A stretch of 25,799 nt of DNA from Actinomycetota bacterium (lineage in GTDB: Bacteria > Actinomycetota > Actinomycetes > Nanopelagicales > Nanopelagicaceae). The stretch is taken from contig CANKXJ010000005.1 in NCBI GenBank assembly GCA_947487595.1, positions 1 to 25,799 on the forward strand. Direction: 5' to 3'. Below the pieces are notes generated by a model, which worked only from the letters and a program-made list of their open reading frames with translations, was not told the DNA's origin and ran no database searches. Positions 15,198-22,241 of this stretch are shown piece by piece (positions within the stretch are counted from its first letter, which is position 1; every line of letters begins with the position of its first letter). A program made the translations under genes and the position numbers.

Positions 15198-16564
15198 ACC
15201 TTCTTCTATCGGCCCTAAGCGGACTACTTCTTAGCGCAGCTTTTGAACCGATTGCGATGTGGTGGTTAGCACCAATTGCCATTGCATTAGAGATGTATGC
15301 GCTATCAAGAAATGAACGAACATTTTTAAGTGTCCTGGCCTTTGCACTCACATTTAATCTCGTCTTATTACACTGGACCAGTATTTATGTGGGCTCTCTG
15401 CCATGGATCATCCTGGCTACAGGGTTAACTCTTTTCTATCTTCCTCTCGTAGCGGTCAAACGCCTAGGAATGTCCTTCTTCCCAGTTATATTTATTGTGT
15501 TGAAGAGATCCGTAACCATTTTCCTTTTCAAGGTTTTGGTTGGGCGAGAATCGCTTACTCTCAAGCCGATGCTCCATACGCCAAAATCGCAGCTCATGGG
15601 GGAGCGGTGGCGCCTTTCTGCTATCACTGTATTAATAGGGCTATTTATTTTCCATCTTTCTCAAAAACAACTAAATTTTCTGATTCTTTTACCAATAGCA
15701 TTAGTGTTTATACCTAGCAATGTGGCAATAAGTCAGACCACTAATGCATTATTGATACAGGGAAATGTTCCCAAGTTGGGTTTAGATTTTAATTCCAGAG
15801 CTACAGAAGTTTTTAATAAACACGTTATAGAAACTAAAGTTGCCTTGCAAAGTGAGAAGGAAGTCGACTTTATTCTCTGGCCTGAAAATGCAGTCGATGT
15901 TGATCCTTTTCGAAACCCAGAGGTCTTTGAGACGCTAAATACTTTTACGACTCCACTTATACTCGGTGCCATTGTTAACAGAGATAAGGAAGTTCTCAAT
16001 ACCTCGATATTATGGACAAAAAAGAAGCAAAATGTCTATGTGAAGCAACATTTAACGCCTTTTGGAGAATATATCCCACTACGCGCGTTAGCATCAAAAA
16101 TCTCACCATTAGTTGATGATGTGCGAGACTTCAGCGCCGGAGATGAGTCGATAATTTTTAGCATTGGCGCCGCAAAGATTGCACCGATTATCTGTTTCGA
16201 ATTACTCGATGATCAGATCCTGCACGTTGCGGCAAAATCATCAAATCTTCTTGCTGTGCAAACAAATAGTGCAACCTTTGGAGATTCAGCAGAAAGTGCC
16301 CAGCAACTGCAAATAACTCGAATTAGAGCTATAGAGCATTCACGAAATGTTCTTTCAGTCTCAACAACGGGATATTCCGCAGTTATTGATTACAACGGCC
16401 AGGTTTTACAAAAGAGCGATATGGGAACTGCAGAACATCTCTATGCGCAGGTTGGACTAATTTCGAACACATCGCCGAGGGATAGAATTGGGGATTGGGC
16501 CTTAGTAATCACGCTGTTCTGGCTGCTCATAGTCGCTCGGCGAGCGTATATATATCGCCGATAA
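15191..16564 (+). CDS. lnt: Apolipoprotein N-acyltransferase with a compensated internal frameshift pair
   Basis: A 457-codon frame starting at GTG 15191. The N-terminal membrane helices (residues 1-104) and the C-terminal nitrilase-like domain are clearly Lnt, which N-acylates the lipoprotein N-terminal cysteine at the outer face of the membrane. The catalytic triad is intact: Glu232 (WPENAVD), Lys285 (VKQHLTPFGEY) and Cys335 (IICFELL). A last membrane helix ends at ARRAYIYRR. Residues about 104-141 do not look like Lnt, but the same DNA in another forward frame encodes a perfect Lnt segment (VEEIRNHFPFQGFGWARIAY and on to AAHGGAVA). So one base seems lost near 15497-15501 and one gained near 15613. 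As written, the product is likely non-functional unless these are sequence errors. Confidence 0.85.
   Translation: MVNLLLSALSGLLLSAAFEPIAMWWLAPIAIALEMYALSRNERTFLSVLAFALTFNLVLLHWTSIYVGSLPWIILATGLTLFYLPLVAVKRLGMSFFPVIFIVLKRSVTIFLFKVLVGRESLTLKPMLHTPKSQLMGERWRLSAITVLIGLFIFHLSQKQLNFLILLPIALVFIPSNVAISQTTNALLIQGNVPKLGLDFNSRATEVFNKHVIETKVALQSEKEVDFILWPENAVDVDPFRNPEVFETLNTFTTPLILGAIVNRDKEVLNTSILWTKKKQNVYVKQHLTPFGEYIPLRALASKISPLVDDVRDFSAGDESIIFSIGAAKIAPIICFELLDDQILHVAAKSSNLLAVQTNSATFGDSAESAQQLQITRIRAIEHSRNVLSVSTTGYSAVIDYNGQVLQKSDMGTAEHLYAQVGLISNTSPRDRIGDWALVITLFWLLIVARRAYIYRR
15499..15612 (+). other. Displaced-frame segment of lnt (true Lnt sequence in the alternative frame)
   Basis: Reading from 15499 in the frame starting GTT GAA GAG gives VEEIRN, HFPFQGFGWARIAYSQADAP, YAKIAAHGGAVA, matching the conserved PFxGFxWxRxAYSQ segment of Lnt. 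Dropping one base at 15613 restores the main frame at LSAITVLIG. A separate open frame (15403-15717) over this stretch is this displaced segment and not an independent gene. Confidence 0.8.
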
Positions 16565-16565
16565 G

Positions 16566-16578
16566 TTACATTATGTAA
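16566..16578. repeat. 13-base perfect palindrome between convergent lnt and gcvP
   Basis: TTACATTATGTAA has 6-base arms around one central base and fills most of the 16-base gap between the two stop codons. It could be a weak bidirectional terminator or a binding site, but it is AT-rich and has no U-tract in either direction that would support a strong terminator. Confidence 0.3.
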
Positions 16579-16580
16579 AG

Positions 16581-19442
16581 TTAAACGAACTCAGATATGG
16601 GTGGACAGGAGCAGATGAGATTCCTATCCCCGTGAGCGCCATCGATACGGCCCACCGTAGGCCAATACTTGCCCTGCATTCCGATAATTTCACCGCTGAC
16701 TAGACCTTGGCGCACTGATGGAAGCCCACCTGTTTCCCGTGAGTATGAGCGCTCCCAATCACCTGCTAAAACACTTTCTATCGTGTGTGGAGCATGGCGC
16801 AAAGGCGACTCCTCCACCGAGATCTTTCCATCCATAATCTCGCAAATCTCGACGTGAATTGCAGTCATCGCAGCGATAAAGCGATCTATTTCGGCGATAT
16901 CTTCACTCTCGGTTGGCTCAATCATGAAAGTTCCAGCGACAGGGAAACTCATTGTTGGAGCGTGGAAACCATAATCCATTAAGCGTTTCGCGATGTCATC
17001 TACGGTCACGCCACTTACCTTGGTGATCTCTCTCAAATCCAAAATGCATTCATGGGCAACACGTCCCCGTTCGCTTGTATAAAGAATTGGGAACATTGGA
17101 TTCAATTTAGCTGCCATGTAGTTAGCAGACAAGATCGCTGTAGATGTTGCAAGGGTTAGGCCTTCTCCACCCATCATGCGGATGTATGCCCATGAGATAG
17201 GCAAAATACTGGCAGAGCCAAATGGCGCACCACTAATTGGTCCCGGACCAGTTGCAGGCCCTGCTAACTCATCCATCGGATGGTTAGGTAGAAAAGGCGC
17301 TAAGTGAGCACGGCAAATGACCGGCCCAACACCTGGTCCCCCACCACCATGTGGAATACAAAACGTCTTATGTAGATTCAAATGGGAAACATCTGCACCG
17401 AATTTTCCGGGTTGAGCTAAACCAACCAAAGCGTTCAAATTTGCACCATCAACATAAACCTGGCCACCAGCATCATGGACAAGTCCACAGAGCTCGGTAA
17501 TTGCAGACTCAAAAACCCCATGCGTGGATGGATATGTGACCATGATGGCTGCCAGAGCTGAGGAATATTGTGCGATCTTTGCCTTTATATCCTCAATGCT
17601 TACATTTCCATGCTCATCGCACTCAATGACAACGACCTGCATACCAGCCATCACGGCGCTGGCAGCGTTAGTGCCATGAGCAGAAGATGGAATCAAGCAA
17701 ATTGTGCGTCCTTGATCTGAGCGGGAGTCGTGATAATTGCGAATAGCCAATAACCCAGCAAACTCCCCCTGACTTCCTGCATTAGGTTGCAGTGAGACAG
17801 CGTCATAGCCAGTGATCTTTACTAACCAATCTGAGAGTTGTGCAATCAGTTCGCGAACTCCTTCGTTTTGTTTTGCTGGGGCAAATGGATGCAAGGATGA
17901 GAATTCAGGCCATGTCACAGCTTCCATCTCAGTTGTGGCATTGAGTTTCATCGTGCAAGAACCCAGCGGAATCATGGTGCGATCAAGGGCTAAATCGCGA
18001 TCAGAAAGGGTGCGCAGATAGCGCAGCATCGATGTTTCAGAGCGCATGGTGTTAAAGATTGGGTGGCGCAAATATGTAGTTGTACGGGTTGCAAAATCAG
18101 GAATCGAATTACCGGCAACTCCTACTGCCCCACTACCGAAGATCTCACACAAATCCTTGAGCATCTTTGCATCTGTAGTTTCATCTAAGGAGACTCCCAC
18201 GTGTGTTGCATCTACGATTCTAAGATTAATCTTTTTTTCATCTGCCTTCTTGTGAAGTGCCATGACATCCTTAACTTCGATGAGCAGAGTGTCAAAGTAG
18301 TTCGTGTTAACAACTTTATGTCCGGATGCACTCACTGAATTTGCTAACTCTTGTGTCTGTCTGTTCACGCGAGACGCAATTATTTTCAATCCTGCTGGTC
18401 CGTGCCACATGGCATAGAAGGCGCTCATGACGGCTAAGAGAACTTGTGCGGTGCAAATGTTGCTGGTCGCTTTGTCACGACGGATATGCTGTTCACGAGT
18501 TTGTAGAGCCAAGCGAAAAGCTGGATTTCCATGCGAGTCAATACTCTGTCCGACTAAACGTCCAGGCAGTGATCGCTCTAAACCTTCACGGACCGACATG
18601 AAACCTGCGTGTGGTCCTCCAAAGCCCATAGGCACTCCAAAGCGCTGGGCTGAACCAACTGCAATATCAGCGCCCCACTCCCCTGGTGCTTTTAAGAGTG
18701 TGAGTGCGAGTAAGTCAGTGGCTGCAATCAGTAAACCCTCTTTTGCATGAACCCATGTTGCAAGTTCACTGTAATCGATGATTTCACCATGCGTATGTGG
18801 ATATTGAACCAGAACTCCAAATACTTGAGAATGTGTTGGTACCTTAGAAAGATCGACTATTTCAACCTTAATGCCTTGTGGCATAGCGCGCGTCTGTACC
18901 ACTGCAATTGTTTGTGGATGCACATTGATATCGATCAGAAATACCGCATCATCACTGCCCTTATAGACGCGGCGGGCTAGCGTCATAGCCTCGGCTGCTG
19001 CTGTGCTCTCATCCAGCATTGATGCATTTGAAATAGATAATGCTGTTAAATCACAGACCACGGTTTGAAAAGCAAATAGAGCTTCTAATCGCCCCTGGGA
19101 TATCTCTGCTTGATACGGCGTGTAAGCGGTATACCAAGCTGGGTTTTCCATCACGTTTCGCAGAATTACGGGTGGAGTAATAGTTCCGTAATACCCAGTT
19201 CCGATCACATTGCGATAAACATCATTCTTATCTGCAAGAGTGCGCAGTTCTGCAATGACTTCAACTTCATTGAGCGCTGTCGGTAGTGTCTGACCCAATC
19301 TCTTTGTCATTACAATGTTTTCTGGAATAACATCTGCAATAAAATCTGCCATTGATGAGTAACCAAGTTCCATCAACATCGTTTGAGCTTGATCCTGGGA
19401 AGGACCTATGTGTCGACGTGAAAAAGCGTCGTAATTAACCAT
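16581..19442 (-). CDS. gcvP: Glycine dehydrogenase (decarboxylating), glycine cleavage P protein
   Basis: A 953-residue single-chain P protein (fused alpha-beta type) that decarboxylates glycine with PLP and passes the aminomethyl group to lipoyl-GcvH. The first half begins with SRRHIGPSQDQAQTML, and NVIGTGYYGT and YTPYQAEISQGRLEALF are typical. The second half has the PLP-lysine in NLHKTFCIPHGGGGPG (Lys692) and the segments IPLGSCTMKLNATTEM and GAPFGSASILPISWAYIRMM. The frame also allows ATG 19463 (MSWGRSS); I prefer ATG 19442 (MVNYDAFSRRHIG) because it fits the family length and has GGGGTAG upstream. It is the last gene of the minus-strand cluster. gcvT is not in the window. Confidence 0.96.
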   Translation of the reverse strand: MVNYDAFSRRHIGPSQDQAQTMLMELGYSSMADFIADVIPENIVMTKRLGQTLPTALNEVEVIAELRTLADKNDVYRNVIGTGYYGTITPPVILRNVMENPAWYTAYTPYQAEISQGRLEALFAFQTVVCDLTALSISNASMLDESTAAAEAMTLARRVYKGSDDAVFLIDINVHPQTIAVVQTRAMPQGIKVEIVDLSKVPTHSQVFGVLVQYPHTHGEIIDYSELATWVHAKEGLLIAATDLLALTLLKAPGEWGADIAVGSAQRFGVPMGFGGPHAGFMSVREGLERSLPGRLVGQSIDSHGNPAFRLALQTREQHIRRDKATSNICTAQVLLAVMSAFYAMWHGPAGLKIIASRVNRQTQELANSVSASGHKVVNTNYFDTLLIEVKDVMALHKKADEKKINLRIVDATHVGVSLDETTDAKMLKDLCEIFGSGAVGVAGNSIPDFATRTTTYLRHPIFNTMRSETSMLRYLRTLSDRDLALDRTMIPLGSCTMKLNATTEMEAVTWPEFSSLHPFAPAKQNEGVRELIAQLSDWLVKITGYDAVSLQPNAGSQGEFAGLLAIRNYHDSRSDQGRTICLIPSSAHGTNAASAVMAGMQVVVIECDEHGNVSIEDIKAKIAQYSSALAAIMVTYPSTHGVFESAITELCGLVHDAGGQVYVDGANLNALVGLAQPGKFGADVSHLNLHKTFCIPHGGGGPGVGPVICRAHLAPFLPNHPMDELAGPATGPGPISGAPFGSASILPISWAYIRMMGGEGLTLATSTAILSANYMAAKLNPMFPILYTSERGRVAHECILDLREITKVSGVTVDDIAKRLMDYGFHAPTMSFPVAGTFMIEPTESEDIAEIDRFIAAMTAIHVEICEIMDGKISVEESPLRHAPHTIESVLAGDWERSYSRETGGLPSVRQGLVSGEIIGMQGKYWPTVGRIDGAHGDRNLICSCPPISEFV

Positions 19443-19508
19443 GGACGATCTACCCCAACTCATACAAACGGGTCCTGAGCGGCCCGAATGGAGTAAGGAT
19501 AAGTCCTT

Positions 19509-20066
19509 TTAAGCGCCTTTGCTCTTTCGACGTAGCGAGAGCTCGTCGTTAGATGCGACACCTACGCTTTGGCCAGTGATTTCACCCTGCAACAGCGAGA
19601 GTGAACCCTCAACCTCATGCCACACCTTTCCCACTGCTATACCAAAGACACCTTGGCCACCAGCTAGCAAGTCAATGATTTCATCAGCACTTGCGCACTC
19701 ATAGATAGATGCGCCATCACTCATCAATGTCATGCTCTCAAGCTCAGTTACTCCCCTGCTGCGAAGGTGATCAACAGCGGTGCGAATATTTTGCAGCGAT
19801 ACGCCAGCGTCTAATAAGCGCTTTACGATTTTTAATACGAGAATGTCTCTAAACCCATACAAACGTTGAGTTCCTGAACCACTTGCCGTTCTAATGCTCG
19901 GTTGAACTAAACCTGTGCGTGCCCAATAATCTAACTGGCGGTATGTAATACCGGCGGCAGAACATGCAGTAGCGCCACGGTAGCCAATTTCTAGTTCCTG
20001 GGAAGTCACGGGGAAACTCGTTTCTCTTGGGGAGTGATGTAAATCTAGGGCAGCCAGGCCCCCCAT
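19509..20066 (-). CDS. MerR-family transcriptional regulator (Rv1830 type)
   Basis: A 185-residue regulator with a MerR-type winged helix at about residues 28-100. The recognition region is ITYRQLDYWARTGLVQPS followed by the wing and QRLYGFRDILVLKIVKRLLD, then the dimerisation helix GVSLQNIRTAVDHLRSRG. The C-terminal part (about 105-185) has no metal-binding cysteine pattern and no drug-binding domain, so it is not a classical metal- or drug-responsive MerR. The position between the DUF151 nuclease and gcvP matches Rv1830 of mycobacteria. Targets are not known from sequence. Two small inverted repeats lie just upstream of the start and may be an operator. 42 to 66 bases separate its stop from the gcvP start, depending on start choice. 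Confidence 0.88.
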   Translation of the reverse strand: MGGLAALDLHHSPRETSFPVTSQELEIGYRGATACSAAGITYRQLDYWARTGLVQPSIRTASGSGTQRLYGFRDILVLKIVKRLLDAGVSLQNIRTAVDHLRSRGVTELESMTLMSDGASIYECASADEIIDLLAGGQGVFGIAVGKVWHEVEGSLSLLQGEITGQSVGVASNDELSLRRKSKGA

Positions 20067-20071
20067 TCAAT

Positions 20072-20100
20072 GACCGACACGGTCGAAACCTCTACTAGAG
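20072..20100. repeat. Two adjacent inverted repeats upstream of the MerR gene
   Basis: GACCG-ACA-CGGTC (20072-20084) and CTCTA-C-TAGAG (20090-20100) lie in the 51-base gap between the DUF151 gene and the MerR gene, starting five bases before the MerR start codon. They could be an autoregulatory operator or leader hairpins. Each has perfect 5-base arms. Seen in sequence; function inferred. Confidence 0.35.
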
Positions 20101-20117
20101 ATTGAGGGTTTAGAGCC

Positions 20118-20612
20118 TCAGCCCGCAAAATCCTCGGGGTTAATCTGGTCTAGGAACTCTCTAAAGCGCTCAACTTCCTGGTTCTCATCCCCTGGCGCTG
20201 CCTCGGCTGGGATCTCGATTCCTATTTCATCGAGTAGTTCAGAGCTAGCCAAAATATTGGCCGCTGCCCGTAGCGCTAGCGCAATAGCATCTGAAGGCCT
20301 GGCAGAGATGGTGTGGGTGATCTCTGCGCTATCTCTGACGATGAGGTTGGCATAAAAAACGCCTTCATCTATGTGGGTTACGTGGACCGCGGTTAATGTG
20401 GCATCGAGTGCTTCAACAATGTTTTGAGTTAAATCGTGAGTCAAAGGGCGCGGGGGCTTAACACCTTGTTGAGCAAAAGCAATAGCTGTCGCCTCAACAG
20501 CCCCCACCCAGATAGGCAGGAATCGTGTTCCATCGATTTCTTTGAGTAAAACGATGGGTTGATTTGAAGGCATTTCGACTCGAACGCCGATGACCTCCAT
20601 AGAAATCATCAT
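20118..20612 (-). CDS. Bifunctional nuclease family protein (DUF151)
   Basis: A protein of up to 164 residues with the DUF151 (bifunctional nuclease) core: MEVIGVRVEMPSNQPIVLLK at the start, FLPIWVGAVEATAIAFAQQG, then the second conserved stretch ISARPSDAIALALRA. The acidic C-terminus (EVERFREFLDQINPEDF) is typical of the actinobacterial members. Some DUF151 proteins have nuclease activity on DNA and RNA, but the cellular role in actinobacteria is unknown. It corresponds by position to Rv1829. The start may be ATG 20612, 20609 or 20600; the last (MEVIGVRVE) best fits the family, and there is no ribosome binding site to decide. It is three bases from ftsR if it starts at 20612, so coupled translation is likely. 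Confidence 0.88.
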   Translation of the reverse strand: MMISMEVIGVRVEMPSNQPIVLLKEIDGTRFLPIWVGAVEATAIAFAQQGVKPPRPLTHDLTQNIVEALDATLTAVHVTHIDEGVFYANLIVRDSAEITHTISARPSDAIALALRAAANILASSELLDEIGIEIPAEAAPGDENQEVERFREFLDQINPEDFAG

Positions 20613-20615
20613 TGG

Positions 20616-21341
20616 TTATGAACGAAGGCGATGACGTCCGCCGCGAACAAGGGCTGCGTGAAGACGAATTGAAAGAGAGGCAATCTCCTTTTGCACCTCT
20701 TGCGCACGGGCCTTTGAATCAGCACCCTTCTGTCGAGTGAGCGGTGTGATTACCTGTTCAATTAAACCGATCTCACGATCTGCTGCTGATTTAAATGAGC
20801 GCAAGTGACGCGCTTCAATTCCAAAGCCAGCCATCTCTGTTACGGCCTTAGCAATTGCAAGTGCATCCCCGTCATAGTGCCGACCACGAATGGTGATCAG
20901 GCCATAGCCTTCTAATTCAACGAGTTGATCTTCTTTGAGCCCTGAGTTCTTTAATAGCTCATCTCGAGACAGACGCATCTCTGAGACTTCACCAAAGGTA
21001 CTCGGTGCCATCTCGCCATCAATAGTTGCTAGACCAAGAGTTGGACGCGGTGCAGGAACTGACCCATTGGCCGCCGGAACAAGGCCACGATCAATTGCAT
21101 CTAAATTATCTTTAATGACTTTGAGAGGTAAGTACTGGTCGCGCTGTGCAAGTAGGACATAGCGCAGACGTTCTAGATCAGAGGTGGTGAATTTGCGATA
21201 ACCAGATGGTGTTCGCTGCGGCTCAATCAGACCTTCAGATTCAAGGAAGCGAATCTTAGAGATTGTTATATCTGCAAAGTCTGGACGAAGTCTGTTGAGT
21301 ACTTCACCAATACTCAGATACGCGCGAGCTGGAACTGCCAT
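20616..21341 (-). CDS. ftsR: MerR-type regulator FtsR
   Basis: A 241-residue MerR-type regulator. The winged helix is at about residues 7-75: YLSIGEVLNRLRPDF, ISKIRFLESEGLIEPQRTPS, GYRKFTTSDLERLRYVLLAQ, then the DQYLPLKVIKDNLD linker. A long C-terminal region (about 120-241) follows with a second helical domain. It matches the Rv1828/Cg1631 family; Cg1631 is FtsR, an activator of ftsZ in Corynebacterium glutamicum. The position between garA and the DUF151 gene is the same in these genera. Start ATG 21341 with GGGGAGA eight bases upstream. Whether it controls ftsZ here is inference from homology. Confidence 0.87.
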   Translation of the reverse strand: MAVPARAYLSIGEVLNRLRPDFADITISKIRFLESEGLIEPQRTPSGYRKFTTSDLERLRYVLLAQRDQYLPLKVIKDNLDAIDRGLVPAANGSVPAPRPTLGLATIDGEMAPSTFGEVSEMRLSRDELLKNSGLKEDQLVELEGYGLITIRGRHYDGDALAIAKAVTEMAGFGIEARHLRSFKSAADREIGLIEQVITPLTRQKGADSKARAQEVQKEIASLSIRLHAALVRGGRHRLRS

Positions 21342-21357
21342 TGTGAGTCTCCCCTAA

Positions 21358-21807
21358 TTATTTTCTGCCAGAAACAAATAGCAGATGGAACTTGCCAATT
21401 TGAATTTGATCTCCGGAATGTAAAACGATTTCTGTTACTGAAGAGTTGTTGACGTAAGTGCCATTCAATGAACCACTGTCTTTGAGAGAAAATCCTGAAG
21501 AGCTACTTTCAATCTTTGCGTGTGACCTTGAGACCGTCACATCGTCTAAGAAAATATCACTGGAAGAAGAGCGACCAATGCTTGCGCCTTGAGAAGTAAT
21601 CAAAAATCTAGAACCAAGATTTGATCCACGGTTAATAATCAACATCGCTTTTTCTGCTGACTGTGCGATTTCTTCGATAATGCTGCGATCTGCTGCTGGG
21701 ACAGTAGCTAGAAACTCATCGAGAGCTCCAGCTGAGGAATCACTGGTTGTGCGCAGACCTAGGTGCAAAGTGCTGGTGAGTTCGCTGGGCCTTTGTTCTG
21801 CCTTCAC
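21358..21807 (-). CDS. garA: FHA-domain metabolic regulator GarA/OdhI
   Basis: A 149-residue FHA protein. The FHA domain (residues about 55-146) has all phosphothreonine-binding residues: Arg79 in SIGRSSSSD, Ser93 and His96 in VTVSRSHAKI, Asn115 in GSLNGTYVNN. The IFLDDVTVSR and QIGKFHLLFV stretches are nearly those of M. tuberculosis GarA. GarA/OdhI binds 2-oxoglutarate dehydrogenase and glutamate-metabolising enzymes; phosphorylation of an N-terminal ETTS threonine by PknB or PknG turns it off. Here the N-terminus has RTTS with Thr20 and Thr21, so the threonines are kept but the Glu is Arg. Start GTG 21807 is fixed by GGAGGAG six bases upstream. It lies between gcvH and ftsR, as in mycobacteria. 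Confidence 0.9.
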   Translation of the reverse strand: MKAEQRPSELTSTLHLGLRTTSDSSAGALDEFLATVPAADRSIIEEIAQSAEKAMLIINRGSNLGSRFLITSQGASIGRSSSSDIFLDDVTVSRSHAKIESSSSGFSLKDSGSLNGTYVNNSSVTEIVLHSGDQIQIGKFHLLFVSGRK

Positions 21808-21813
21808 TTATCT

Positions 21814-21820
21814 CTCCTCC
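21814..21820 (-). promoter_or_regulatory. Strong ribosome binding site deciding the GTG start of garA
   Basis: GGAGGAG on the - strand, six bases before GTG 21807. It is the best Shine-Dalgarno match in the window, which supports high translation of garA and confirms the non-ATG start. Confidence 0.7.
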
Positions 21821-21841
21821 TTCACCGTCAACCTGAGGATG

Positions 21842-21847
21842 ACACTA
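21842..21847 (-). promoter_or_regulatory. Candidate -10 element for garA
   Basis: TAGTGT on the - strand in the 59-base gap between gcvH and garA, the longest gap in the minus-strand cluster. It fits TANNNT, and transcription would start roughly 15-20 bases before the ribosome binding site. No convincing -35. It suggests garA-ftsR and later genes may have their own promoter. Confidence 0.25.
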
Positions 21848-21866
21848 AAGGGGTGAGAGGTTTTGG

Positions 21867-22241
21867 TCAAGCGGTAATCTGACCGTAACCGGCGGCGTCC
21901 ATGAGGTCGGAAGGCGTGCCTGAGACCTCAACCTTAACCAACCAGCCCGCGCCATAAGGATCGCTGTTGACTAGCTCTGGAGTTTGGGAAAGTGCGCCGT
22001 TAATTTCACTGACAACGCCGCTAACGGCTGCGTAAATCTCAGATACTGACTTTGTGGATTCAATTTCACCACAGACTTTGCCGGCAGTTAACGTTTCGCC
22101 AATTTTTGGCAGTTGGACATAGACGATGTCACCGAGTGCTTCTTGTGCAAAGTCAGTAATTCCCATTGTGTAGAGATTCCCAGTTGCACTTACCCACTCA
22201 TGCTCTTTTGTGTAGTGCAAACCTTCAGGGATTAATGACAC
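21867..22241 (-). CDS. gcvH: Glycine cleavage system H protein
   Basis: A 124-residue lipoyl-carrier protein that shuttles the aminomethyl group from GcvP to GcvT and then to dihydrolipoyl dehydrogenase. The lipoylation site is Lys64 in GEIESTKSVSEIYA, and the start MSLIPEGLHYTKEHEWVS is a classic GcvH N-terminus. Length matches the family (about 125-130). The start is GTG 22241, preceded by GAGAGG. It overlaps the phosphatidyltransferase gene by 17 bases, so it is part of the same transcript. gcvP lies four genes downstream on the same strand, with garA, ftsR, the DUF151 gene and the MerR gene between. Confidence 0.95.
   Translation of the reverse strand: MSLIPEGLHYTKEHEWVSATGNLYTMGITDFAQEALGDIVYVQLPKIGETLTAGKVCGEIESTKSVSEIYAAVSGVVSEINGALSQTPELVNSDPYGAGWLVKVEVSGTPSDLMDAAGYGQITA

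Noticed and set aside
15499..15612. Programmed ribosomal frameshifting in lnt
   Set aside because: Two opposite shifts would both be needed and I see no slippery heptamer or pseudoknot at either point; a base loss and a base gain is simpler.
15403..15717. Independent 104-residue gene on the + strand
   Set aside because: Its middle encodes the missing conserved part of Lnt. It is the displaced frame of lnt, not a separate gene.
19443..19508. Glycine riboswitch upstream of gcvP
   Set aside because: The gap is at most 66 bases, too short for even a single glycine aptamer plus expression platform, and no conserved aptamer pattern was seen. gcvH has an even shorter upstream gap.
19495..19508. 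Hairpin AAGGA-TAAG-TCCTT after the MerR gene as terminator
   Set aside because: The stem is only five base pairs and the T-run lies on the + strand side, where no gene ends. On the - strand there is no U-tract, so it is not a convincing terminator.
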